Positions 12,360 through 25,000 of a stretch of 64,000 nucleotides of DNA are shown here, in pieces; positions within the stretch are counted from its first letter, which is position 1; every line of letters begins with the position of its first letter. Location of the stretch: the NCBI RefSeq assembly GCF_022458985.1, contig NC_061770.1, positions 35,817,599 to 35,881,598 of the forward strand, written 5' to 3'. The notes beneath the pieces were generated by a model. It ran no database searches, had not been told where the DNA came from, and saw only the letters and a list, made by a program, of their open reading frames with translations. This DNA is from Mugil cephalus (Eukaryota; Chordata; Actinopteri; Mugiliformes; Mugilidae). The translations under genes were made by a program, and so were the position numbers.

Positions 12360-12572
12360 TTATTTAACCCCAACGAATGCAATGAAGAGCTTCTGATTTC
12401 TTAAACAACCATGTGGAAAGACGCATCTGATGGTCGTGGAAAAGGTGTTTGAGAAGTTCATACATCAAGCAAAGAGAACATCTAAGGAGATGTTACTAGA
12501 ATTGGGTTAAGAACCGTCCAAGGCATTACTGAAAAGCTGGAAGGATGGTGGGGAACCATCGTCTAGGAGGAA
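12360..12572 (+). mobile_element. Tc1/mariner-like transposon fragment
   Basis: Matches the widespread fish Tc1-like repeat: the stretch with ACAACCATGTGG, GTCGTGGAAAAG and GAGATGTTACTAGAATTGGG resembles the 5' transposase-coding part. The reading frame is broken and no terminal repeat is visible. It is cut off on the right where the Rex3-like fragment begins. Confidence 0.75.
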
Positions 12573-13085
12573 GAGATGAGGTCCACCCAGGAGAACCCCA
12601 ACGTGCAGGCAGAGAGTCCCACCCCAGGGTCCAACCCCTCTCAAGGACTTGGGTTCTAGAGGCGACACTATGTGTCAAGGTGAGGCCGACTAGATCTAAT
12701 AGATAGACTTCTACCTCTTCCACAAGATCCGCCTCCTTCCCCGCAGGAGAGGTTCCAAGGGCCAGCTACCATAACCGAGGATCAGACCGCCAAGGCCGGC
12801 CCCCCTCTGGGCGGTGGGTCTGGGATGTAACCAGTTTGGGCTCCATGAGCAAAGGCGCTCGCTCCAGGGTGGGGCCCCAGTAGACCTCCGGGCCAGGTAC
12901 ATGTTCTCTTCTTCTTTTTCATCATTGAGGATCTTCTGAACCATTATTTGTTTGACCCTTCACCGAGGACCAATTTGCCCCGGGAGACCACACCAGGGGC
13001 AAAACGACCCGGACAGCATAGCCCCTAGGGTCATTAGGGCACTCAAACTCCTCCACCGCAATAAGGTAACGGTTCAAGGAGCCGT
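12573..13085 (-). mobile_element. Rex3/RTE-type LINE fragment (5' part with endonuclease start)
   Basis: Read on the minus strand it shows DLVGLTLTHSVASRTQVLER and GWTL, the early endonuclease segment of fish Rex3/RTE retrotransposons. The preceding part (WNLS...) is in another frame, so the copy is frameshifted. No reverse transcriptase is present. Confidence 0.75.
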
Positions 13086-13632
13086 TCACAGTAATGTACT
13101 CATTATGACATCACAGTCTAACCTGTAGAAAACACAAGGGATAAAAACGTAAGATACAGTTTGTATCCAAATTGTGATAAGGCCCTGACAAATGTCAACC
13201 AGGAAGAAGGAAGCGGTTTCTCTTATTTTTGTTCCTAAATAGATCTGTCAACGCAGCAACACAGCATCTTCCCCTTGTTATAGATTTCATGGAAGATTTC
13301 ACTACCACCTCAGCATAACAGATACATTTCAAATGCAACATGACCCATCAGTGCCATAATGACACAGCTCTGTGCTACGACATGGAGGAGAATATGCAGG
13401 GGGATTTTAAACAGCTGGGTTTGACACTATCTGCATACCTTTCCATCAGAGGAGGGAACTAAGTGCAGAGAAAAAAAAAGAGTTTTATCTTTTATTTCCC
13501 GGTTCCAGCACTAAGGGTTTTGTCCCTAAGAGTTGAGGCATGCGAAAACTTTAAACACTGACAGCAGATGAGCGTTGAGTGTATAGACCTGAAGTGTTGC
13601 ATTTCCAGTAGGACGAGGTGGACGTGACATCG
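13085..13632 (+). other. 5' flank and putative non-coding first exon of lectin-FN3 gene 1
   Basis: Homologous to 52260-52916 upstream of gene 2, so it is the left end of the duplicated unit. A shared splice donor (ATCG|gtaagtaaaacc, gene 2 ACG|gtaagtaaaacc) suggests a non-coding first exon ending at 13632. The acceptor is at 14063, just before the ATG exon. The transcription start was not identified. Confidence 0.5.
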
Positions 13633-14072
13633 GTAAGTAAAACCTCTAACTTTATATAGAGACTTCTGGATATATTATAAACATGTAGACACTCACCAGC
13701 CACTTCATTAGGTTCAAGGTAGATTTAAAATCTATATGATAAGATAAGATTTAAGAACTGACAGAGCTTCTGTTTCAGCTGTGTTTCCTTTGTGGAGGCT
13801 GTGGTTTATTGTTCTTAGTTAACATCCTGTTTCAGCATAAGCTGAACTTTGTTACAGTCATGAATCTATGATTTAGAGCAGGACTGTTTTATTAGAATGT
13901 ATTTGTTTCAAGTAGTTTAGGTACATAAAGTGGTGGGTAAGTGTATATAGTACAGTTATATACAATTTCACAGATCCACAAGTCTGTGATGTGAACTGTG
14001 ACAGGATAATGCAACTTTAAATTACACATTTTAGAATTGATTAACATTATGCGTCTTTCAAAGGTTTAACTC

Positions 14073-14106
14073 ATGGATTATGGACTGTTCTTCATTGCAC
14101 TGTCAG
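14073..14106 (+). CDS. Gene 1 signal-peptide exon
   Basis: Codes MDYGLFFIALS plus one base of a Gly codon, before gtaggt. Joined to the next exon it makes a hydrophobic leader with likely cleavage after AFA, before QSRQYYF. An in-frame codon string upstream of exon 2 (from 14628) could give another start but lacks a conserved equivalent; the same leader exon exists in gene 2. Confidence 0.85.
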
Positions 14107-15990
14107 GTAGGTGCCTCTTGTTTGATTTTTAAAACTCTTAAAACTTAAGCAGTCTTCAAAACATAGTTTGAATGTCAGTGATGTTCAACAAATTCTTGCG
14201 TTTTCTATTACACTGCTTGTTGAACTGGTTCTGGTGGTTTTATTGTTGGCAGTGAACTCTGTCTCACTGAGACTGACTGAAGGTTATTTATACTATAATC
14301 GAAGCAGACGTATTGTTTAGGTGCTAGACGTTCATTTCAGACAGGCTGCTGGGTTGTTAGGGTGAGTGGAGCATTGTTACCCTGGATGGCAGTTGTGACA
14401 TAGTATGGAGCAGACAATGAGAGACAGCATCCAAAAATAGTAGCACCTTACAAATGGTTTTACTCGCAGCTAAGTGTTAGAATACAAAAACCTCATCAAT
14501 AAGCAAGAGTTTAGGATAAGTCCACTGAAACTCTTCTGAAACCACTTGAAGCACAATACATCTGTAGCATAAATGTATTTAATTTATTGAAAAAATAATA
14601 ATGATAATTATCTGAAATCTTACTATCTTGCATTGTAAATTAACTAAAGTGAGTACCAGAATATTTTTTGTTTTAGGAGCACTGGTCAGCGTCGCCTTTG
14701 CCCAGTCTCGCCAGTACTACTTTGTGAACGAGCAGCTGAACTGGACTGAGGCTCAGAGTTTCTGCAGAAACAACTTCACTGATCTGGCCACCATAGAAAA
14801 CATAGCTGATGTTAACGCTGTTACGAACACCGGGAAACAATCAGACTACACTGGTGAGTTCTTAACAATGTAAAATACCATTTTTAAAAAAAACTTTTTT
14901 GATGAACCTTGATATGACACTGAGGAGGATAACATTGTTGGTTGGTCAGAATGTGCTCATAAATATCGTAAATTGTTTGAATAACTGAAACATCTTTTTG
15001 AACAGGCAAAGCCTGGATAGGTCTCTATGATGACTTGGTGAACAGTTGGAGATGGTCTCTGAATGACAGCAGCTTCTATGGGGAAGGAGAAACAACGTAC
15101 AGAAACTGGGATTCTGGTCAGCCCAACAATCTTGGTGGACAGCAGTACTGTGTGGCGCTTCTTGCTCCGGATCCATACTTTGGCACATGGGATGACAGAT
15201 TGTGTAGTGATCAACTGAGCTTTGTGTGCTACAACGGTGAGTACTAAGTTTAAGTTTATTTCATTTTGTACTAAGAGAGTGAGCATTATTAAATGGCTAA
15301 ATGTGTCCTCTCTCTGCATAACATTTCCTAAAGCACCTACGCATTTGTTTGGTTGGAATCTTACTGAATCCAGACCTCTGGCTATAATCTGACATATTTA
15401 AATGTTTATGTTCATTAATATGTACCGTCCCAATAAAGAAACCATCCTGACTCAGTTTATTCAACCCTATGTTTCCAGGTACTGCTGCAGATGGGACACC
15501 AATATATATTAAGAATGAGTTAGTAGCAAACTGGACCGAAGCTCAGAGAATATGCAGGAGGGATTATGTTGATCTAGTCAGGTACAATGTTTACTACTCC
15601 CTTGTGCCCTTGTGAGGTGGTTATCTGTCATTTTAACTTTAACGTTAATGGGTGTATGCTACTCTTTCCTCCTTAACAGCATACGAAATCAGACAGAAAA
15701 TAACAACATCACACAACTGGCAAATGGATCTTTTGTGTGGATCGGCCTGTATCGGGAAAAAGTGTGGTCCGATGGGAGCGAATCTCTGTTTCGACACTGG
15801 GCTACAGGGCAACCAAATTCTGGCCTGCAGCAGTGTGTGGCCACAATGGTTAATGGCTCAGAAGAAGGACGATGGTCGGATGAAGACTGTGCCACCAGTT
15901 TACCATTCATCTGTTACTCAAGAAGTAATGCATCTGTTTTCTACTTTCACACACTGTGCATGGGTTCATACATGCATTAAGGCAGCAATG

Positions 15991-16049
<59 letters not shown>

Positions 16050-19000
16050 TAGGGCTGTGAAAGTTAACGCGTTTACTCGGATTAATCTATCGTCACAATT
16101 AATCTGATTAACACTTTAACGCAATTAATCCATCTGCAGCTCAGAATGATTATGACTGTCTCATTTCAGGCAGTTTGTCCAGTAGAGTTACCATCAGGCA
16201 TGTGCAAATGTGCAGTTCATCCTGGAGTTACAGGCAGCAGAATCAACCGATAAAGATGGAAGTCGCTAAATGCAGAGCTGCTCGTCCTCTACATGAGACG
16301 TTTGTGTGCGAAAAAAAAAAACTAAATAAAAACAAGATGGAACATTGGGCCAACATAATGTATTATGCACACTCTACAGGAAGGAGTTGTCTTTTCACCG
16401 AAGCACTTCCATCTTAAAATAGCACATTAACACCAAGCATATGTTAGTCAGCTACTCTGCTAGCACTTTGGCTAATGCATCGCCCAGCTTCACAGGGACA
16501 AACCAAAACAAACCAAGACACTGACAAGCTGGCAATGCTGGCTTACAAATATGTGTCCGCTCCTGCAACCACTGTTCACTGGGAGAGACCGTTCTCAGTT
16601 GCAGCAACATTGGAAATAAGAAGCGGTCGGCTCTCCTCTTAATGTCAACAAGTTAGATTGTCTTAGTAGCAACAGGGACACATTAATGTGGACAAAAGTT
16701 AGTTTAAAAAAAGACAATAAAGACGATAAAGAATAAATTATATTTAATTGTGATTAATCGAAATTAATCTACAGTAACCCTGTGATTAATCTGATTAAAA
16801 TTTTTGATTGTTTGACAGCGCTAATATATATAAATGACTATATGTGTATATATCAGAGGGCTGTAAATGTTTGGATCTTATTCAAAGCACTGTGGTGTAA
16901 AATGGTGCAAAACCATGTCATATAAAAACAAATACTCTCAAAAACCTTGATGCGGGAAATAATAATTCAGAACATGATCAATGCTCTGTCTTTAGGATGC
17001 TAAAAATGTCTCTTATCCCATTTGTCTAAATTTCACCCAATGCAGCAAACTTCAGATCAGCTGGACAAAATGAGACCAGCATCACTCTGCAGTGGAATAA
17101 AGTCAACGACAACGTCAGCTTCATTCTCCAGTTTAATGGTACAGAGACAAACATCATGGCACCAACTGGAGATGGACCAGTAATTCACACAGTCTCATCT
17201 CTCACTGCTGGAACTACATACACATTCACTCTCTTCTCTGTGTTTGAGAACATCAGAAGCAGTGGATTACAACTTACAGCAGTCACTGGTAAGATATTTT
17301 TAAGTTAAGTGACTTATCGAAAACATGAAAATGGAATAGACTGGCAATGTTTTTTAAACATCTGTTAAACATCTGTATTCTTTATCGCTAGCATTAGAAT
17401 TTATTCATGTGGGATGCAAAATGGACCCAATCCATTAATTATTGTTGTTTTCTTGCCAAACAAACATGTTTCATAATAAACATGGTGATCTGATACAACA
17501 GAAGTAAAATATCTTGATTTTACTTTACCACACGTTCAGGATCAGAATTGGTCAGGTTGGATGCAAAATGGTCCCAGTATAAAAGAAATGTAAAAAATTT
17601 GAGTAGAATGAACAAAAAGTCAAATTAATGTTTTCAGATTTCTTGTTCTTAAACAAAAATAATGTCTTTCATAAACAGATCATATTTTTCTAAGTTTTTA
17701 TGTTCCTCTCCATCAACATCATATTTTATCCAGTTGGGATGCAAAATGGGGCCAAAAATAGACCTTACAAACCAAATGTTTTATTTACAGAAATGTCTTA
17801 TTTTTTGTTTCAGCTCCTCTGAACACAGATAACTTCAGATCAGCAGAACAAAATGAGACCAGTATCACTCTGCAGTGGAATAAAGTCAACAACAACATCA
17901 GCTTTATTCTCCAGTTTAATGGTACAGAGACAAACATCATGGCACCAACTGGAGATGGACCAGTAACTCACACAGTCTCATCTCTCACTGCTGGAACTAC
18001 ATACACATTCACTCTCTTCTCTGTGTTTGAGAACGTCAGAAGCAGTGGATTACAACTTACAGCAGTCACTGGTAAGATATTTTTAAGATAAGTGATCTAT
18101 AGAAAACACGAAAACTTAATAGAGTGGCTGTCTGTTTTCAAAGAACCCTTTTCTGCATCAGCATTAGAATATATTCTTGTTGGATGCAACTTTGACCCTT
18201 ATTTATTTTTTCTTTCCAAACAAATATCTTTCATATAAAACATGGAAATTTGATCAAAACAGAAGTAGTAAACTAGAAAGTAAACTACTCTTTACTGTAC
18301 ATCATCTCAGAAAGACATACGTTTCCTCATTAACTGTATCAGGTTATATAAATGCTGTGAATGCTCAGTCCACATTTACGCAAAGTTTTATAAAATCTGG
18401 TTTGGCCTCTAGATGGTGCCAATGAACTTCCCTCCAAAATTTCTACATGAAATATGACACTAGAAAATATTAAAACTGAACAGAGGGGCCAATGTGATCA
18501 AAACATAAGTAGAATTTCTTGATTTTACTTTTTCTCCCATTCAACATCAGAATTGTTCAGGTTAGATGTATGATGTTTCCAGTATAAACTCAGGTAAAAT
18601 GCACAGGGAGTCAAATTAATGTTATCAGATTTCTAATTCTTGAACCATAATATTGTGTTTCATATAGTAGGAGACACTGTTTGTCAGTTTTCTTTGTTAC
18701 TTATTATCACCATCATATTTTATCCATGTGGGAGGCAAAATGGACCAAAAATCAAGATTTGACAGGTCAAAGATGTTTACAGAATTTTGTTCTGTTTCTG
18801 TTTCAGCTCCTCAAAACACAGATAACTTCAGATCAGCAGAACAAAATGAGACCAGTATCACTCTGCAGTGGAATAAAGTCAACGACAACGTCAGCTTTAT
18901 TCTCCAGTTTAATGGTACAGAGACAAACATCATCGCACCAACTGGAGATGGACCAGTAACTCACACAGTCTCATCTCTCACTGCTGGAACTACATACACA

Positions 19001-22000
19001 TTCGCTCTCTTCTCTGTGTTTGAGAATGTCAGAAGCAGTGGATTACAACTTACAGCAGTCACTGGTAAGACATTTTTAAGATGACTGACTATACAAAAAA
19101 ATAAAAACTGAATAGACTGGCAGTGTTTTTAAGGTACCTGTATTCTGTATCATCAGCTTTAGAGTTAATTTATGTGGGATGCCAAACGGACACATTCTTT
19201 TAATGATCATTATTATCAATTTCTAGTCAAACAAATATGTTTTATACAACACAAGTCAATCTGTCCAAATACAATAAGAATATCGTGGATTTTTTGTTTT
19301 TTCTTGTATTCAGTGTCAGAATTGTTCAGGTTGGATATACAATTGTACAAAAACAGGTAAAATTCTTACAATGTCAAATTAATCTTTTCATGTTTCTGAT
19401 TCTTAAACAATGATAGTTTGTTTTATGGAGTAGGAGACTTTTCTTACTTTTGGTATTCCACTTCATCACCTTATCTTATCCCATCCATGTGGGATGCAAA
19501 ATAGAGCAAACAAATACTTCACAAGCCCAATGTTTTGTTTACAGAAATGTCTTACTTTTTTTTTTTTTGTTTCAGCTCCTCTGAACACAGATAACTTCAG
19601 ATCAGCAGAACAAAATGCGACCAGTATCACTCTGCAGTGGAATAAAGTCAACGACAATGTCAGCTTTATTCTCCAGTTTAATGGTACAGAGACAAACATC
19701 ATCGCACCAACTGGAGATGGACCAGTAAATCACACAGTCTCATCTCTCACTGCTGGAACTACATACACATTCACTCTCTTCTCTGTGTTTGAGAACGTCA
19801 GAAGCAGTGGATTACAACTTACGACAGTCACAGGTAAGATATTTTTAAGATGGCTGACTATACAAAAAAAGAAAACTGAATCGACTGGCAATGTTTTTCA
19901 GGCACGTATATTCTGTATCATTAGCCAGAGTTAATTTATGTGGGAGGCAAAATGGACACATTCTTTTGATCATCATTATTGTCAATTTCTTGTCAAACAA
20001 ATATGTTTTATACAACAAAGGTGAATCTGTCCAAATACAATTAGAATATCGTGCTTTTTTTCCACTTGTGTTCAGTGTCAGAATTGTTCAGGTTGGATGC
20101 AAAATGGTCCAAATAAAAAAAATTTACGAACTCAGTTAAAATTCTCAATGTCAATAATCTTCATGTTTGATCTAACAATGATGTTTGTTTTATGGAGGAG
20201 ACTTTTTACTTTGGTATTCCAATTATCACCTTATCTTACCCATTGTGGGATGCAAATAGACAACAAATACTCCAAGCCATTTTTTAGAAATTCTTATTTT
20301 TTTTTTTTTTGTTTCATCCTCTGAACACAGATAACTCAACACAAACAAAATGAACTATATCATGCAGTGGAAAGTCAACGACATGTCAGCTTTATTCTCC
20401 ATTTAATGGTACAGAGACAAACTCATCGACCAACTGAGATGACCATAACCACACAGTCTCATCTCTCACTGCTGAATACATACACTTCACTCTCTTCTGT
20501 GTTGAACGTCAAAGCAGTGATTACATTACGCATCACTGGTAGACATGTTTAAGAGACTGACTATACAAAAATCAAACTTAATACAGTGACAGTGTTTTCA
20601 GGCACGTGTATTCTGTATCACGCTAGCTATTTATGTGGAGAAAAATGGACACATTTTTAATCAATTATCATCAATTCTTTAAAAAAATTTCATAAAACAC
20701 TGTCCAAATACAATTACATATCGTGTTTTTTTTCTTGTAGTCAATGTCAGTGTCAAAATTTCCAAAAACAAAATGTAACAGTTAAATTAAATTAATATGT
20801 TTTCATTTTGATTTAAATGAAGTTTTTTACTTTTTTGTTCATCACCTATTTTCCTGTGGATGCAAAATGGAGCTAATGATAGACCTGCAGCCTAAGTTTG
20901 TTACGAATTTTGTTCATTGTTCAGCTCTCCAACACAGATAACTCACAGCAGACAAATGACTAGTATCACCTGGATGGAATCAAATCAACAAAATGTCCTC
21001 TCCTCATTAATGTACAGAGACCACATGCACACGGATGGACCTAACTCACACAGTTCATCTCACTGCTGAACTAATCACATTCTCTTCTGTGTTGAAACGT
21101 CAGAAGCAGGATTACAACTTAAGCAGCATGTGAATTGCAAGATAATTGATCTACAGAAACATGTAACTGAATAAAGTCGCAGTTTTCAGTCATCTGTATT
21201 CCGCATTACCAGCCTTAGGTTATTATGGTGCCAATTATTAATATATTTTTAGTTTTCAAAAAGTAATTAAAACGAATATCAGATGATACTTTTGTACTAA
21301 TTGACAAAATTGTTGAGAAATGGATTAAATAAAATGATTAATTAGATTTTTGTTCTTAAAAATAAGTATTCAAAGCAACCAATTTTCTCAGTTTCTATTC
21401 CTCTCCATCCTATTTTATCGTTATGCAAAAGGAGCAAAAATCAGATTGAAGGCAAGATGTTTACAGAATTTTGCTCTGTTTCTGTTTCAGCTCCTCAAAA
21501 CACAGATAACTTCAGATCAGCAGAACAAAATGCGACCAGTATCACTCTGCAGTGGAATAAAGTCAACAACAATGTCAGCTTTATTCTCCAGTTTAATGGT
21601 ACAGATACAAACATCATGGCACCAACTGGAGATGGACCAGTAAATCACACAGTCTCATCTCTCACTGCTGGAACTACATACACATTCACTCTCTTCTCTG
21701 TGTTTGAGAACGTCAGAAGCAGTGGATTACAACTTACAGCAGTCACTGGTAAGATATTTTAAAGATGACTGACTATACAAAAAATCAAAACTGCATAGAC
21801 TGGCAATGTTTTTCAGGCACGTATATTCTGTATCATCAGCCTTAGCTTTAATTTATGTGGGATGCAAAATGGACACATTCTTTTAATCATCATTATTATC
21901 AATTTTTTGTCAAACAAATATGTTTTATACAACAAAGGTGAATCTGTCCAAATACAATAAGAATATTGTGCCTTTTCCCCCTTGTATTCAGTGTCAGAAT

Positions 22001-25000
22001 TGTTCAGGTTGGATGCAAAATGGTCCAAATAAAAAAATGTACGAACTCAGTTAAAATTCTCAGAATGTCAACTTAATCATTCATGTTTCTGATTCTTAAA
22101 CAATGATAGTTTTTTTTATGGAGTAGGAGACTTTTCTTACTTTTGGTATTCCACTTCATCACCTTATCTTATCCCATCCATGTGGGATGCAAAATAGAGC
22201 AAACAAATACTTCACAAGCCCAATGTTTTGTTTACAGAAATGTCTTACTTTTTTTTTTTTGTTTCAGCTCCTCTGAACACAGATAACTTCAGATCAGCAG
22301 AACAAAATGAGACTAGTATCACTCTGCAGTGGAATAAAGTCAACGACAATGTCAGCTTTATTCTCCAGTTTAATGGTACAGAGACAAACATCATCGCACC
22401 AACTGGAGATGGACCAGTAAATCACACAGTCTCATCTCTCACTGCTGGAACTACATACACATTCACTCTCTTCTCTGTGTTTGAGAACGTCAGAAGCAGT
22501 GGATTACAACTTACGACAGTCACAGGTAAGATATTTTTAAGATGACTGACTATACAAAAAAATAAAAACTGAATAGACTGGCAGTGTTTTTAAGGTACCT
22601 GTATTCTGTATCATCAGCTTTAGAGTTAATTTATGTGGGAGGCAAAATGGACACATTCTTTTAATGATCATTATCATAAATTTCTAGTCGAACAAATATG
22701 TTTTATACCACACAAGTCAACCTGTCCAAATACAATTAGAATGTCGTGGGGGTTTTTTTTCTTGTATTTAGTGTCAGAATTGTTCAGGTCGGATTCAAAA
22801 TTTTCCGAATAACAAAATGTATGATTTCAGTTAAAATTCTTAGAATGTCAAATTAATCTTTTCATGTTTCTGAATCTTAAACAATGATAGTTTGTTTTAT
22901 GAAGTAGGAGACTTTTCTCACTTTTGGTGTTCCACTTCATCACCATATTTTATCCAAGTGGGATGCAAAATGGAGCTAATGATAGACCTTGCAGGCCTAA
23001 GGGTTTGTTTACGGAATTTTGTTCATATTTGTTTCAGCTCCTCAAAACACAGATACCTTCAGATCAGCAGGACAAAATGAGACCAGTATCACTCTGCAGT
23101 GGAATGAAGTCAACAACAACGTCAGCTTCATTCTCCAGTTTAATGGTACAGAGACAAACATCATGGCACCAACTGGAGATGGACCAGTAACTCACACAGT
23201 CTCATCTCTCACTGCTGGAACTACATACACATTCACTCTCTTCTCTGTGTTTGAGAATGTCAGAAGCAGTGGATTACAACTTACAGCAGTCACTGGTAAG
23301 ATATGTTTAAGATAAGTGATCTATAGAAAACATGAAAACTTAATAGAGTGGCGGTCTGTTTTCAAAGAACCCTTTTCTGCATCAGCATTAGAATATATTC
23401 TTGTTGGATGCGACTTTGACCCAATTTATTTTTTCTTTCCGAACAAATATCTTTCATATAAAACATGGAAATTTGATCAAAACAGAAGTAGTAAACTAGA
23501 AAGTAAACTACTCTTTACCGTACATCATCTCAGAAAGACATACGTTTCCTTATTAACTGTATCAGGTTATATAAATGCTGTGAATGCTCAGTCCACATTT
23601 ACGCAAAGGTTTATAAAATCTGGTTTAGCCTCTAGATGGTGCCAATGAACATCCCTCCAAAAATTCTACATGAAATATGACACTAGAAAATATTAAAACT
23701 GAACAGAGGGGCCAATGTGATCCAAACATGAGTAGAATTTCTTGATTTTAGTTTTCCTCAAATTCAACATCAGAATTGTTCAGGTTGGATGTATGATGTT
23801 CCCACTATAAAAAAAGGTATAGACTAAGGTAAAATGCACAGGAAGTCAAATTAATATTTTCAGATTTCTAATTCTTGAACCATAATATTGTGTTTCATAT
23901 AGTAGGAGACACTGTTTGTCAGTTTTCTTTGTTACTTGTTGTTTACGGAATTTTGTTCTGTTTCTGTTTCAGCTCCTCAAAACACAGATAACTTCAGATC
24001 AGCAGAACAAAATGAGACCAGTATCACTCTGCAGTGGAATAAAGTCAACAACAATGTCAGCTTTATTCTCCAGTTTAATGGTACAGAGACAAACATCATC
24101 ACACCAACTGGAGATGGACCAGTAACTCACACAGTCTCATCTCTCACTGCTGGAACTACATACACATTCACTCTCTTCTCTGTGTTTGAGAACGTCAGAA
24201 GCAGTGGATTACAACTTACGGCAGTCACTGGTAAGATATTTTTAAGTTAAGTGACTTATCGAAAACATGAAAATTTAATAGACTGGCAATCTTTTTTAAA
24301 CATCTGTATTCTTTATCACTAGCATCAGAATGTATTCATGTGGGATGCAAAATGGACCCAATCCATTAATTAATGTTGCTTTCTTGCCAAACAAACATGT
24401 TTCATACAAAAAATGGTGATCTGATACAACAGAAGTAAAATATCTTGATTTTACTTTACCACACGTTCAGGATCAGAATTGGTCAGGTTGGATGCAAAAT
24501 GGTCCCAGTATTAAAGAAATGTAAAAAAGTTGAGTAGAATGAACAAAAAGTCAAATTAATGTTTTCAGATTTCTTGTTCTTAAACAATAATAGTGTGTTT
24601 CATAAACAGATCATATTTTTCTAAGTTTTTATGTTCCTCTCCATCACCATCACATTTTATCCATGTGGGATGCAAAATGGGGCCAAAAATAGACCTTACA
24701 AACCAAACGTTTATTTACAGAAATGTCTTATTTTTGTTTCAGCTCCTCTGAACACAGATAACTTCAGATCAGCAGAACAAAATGAGACGAGTATCACTCT
24801 GCAGTGGAATAAAGTCAACAACAACGTCAGCTTTATTCTCCAGTTTAATGGTACAGAGACAAACATCATTGCACCAACTGGAGATGGACCAGTAACTCAC
24901 ACAGTCTCATCTCTCATTGCTGGAACTACATACACATTCGCTCTCTTCTCTGTGTTTGAGAACATCAGAAGCAGTGGATTACAACTTACAGCAGTCACTG

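Noticed and set aside
14946-15319. Minus-strand ORFs over the lectin exons (also at 54090-54347 and 55045-55266)
   Set aside because: Mirror images of the lectin coding exons, conserved only because the plus-strand exons are conserved.
18177-18425. Intronic plus-strand ORFs repeated at 23316 and 25021
   Set aside because: They recur only because introns were copied with exons; they cross no splice sites, and have no recognisable domain.
20327-21132. True FN3 pseudo-exons
   Set aside because: Differences are nearly all deletions and extend equally through introns, which fits sequence error better than evolutionary decay; kept as damaged copies with low confidence.
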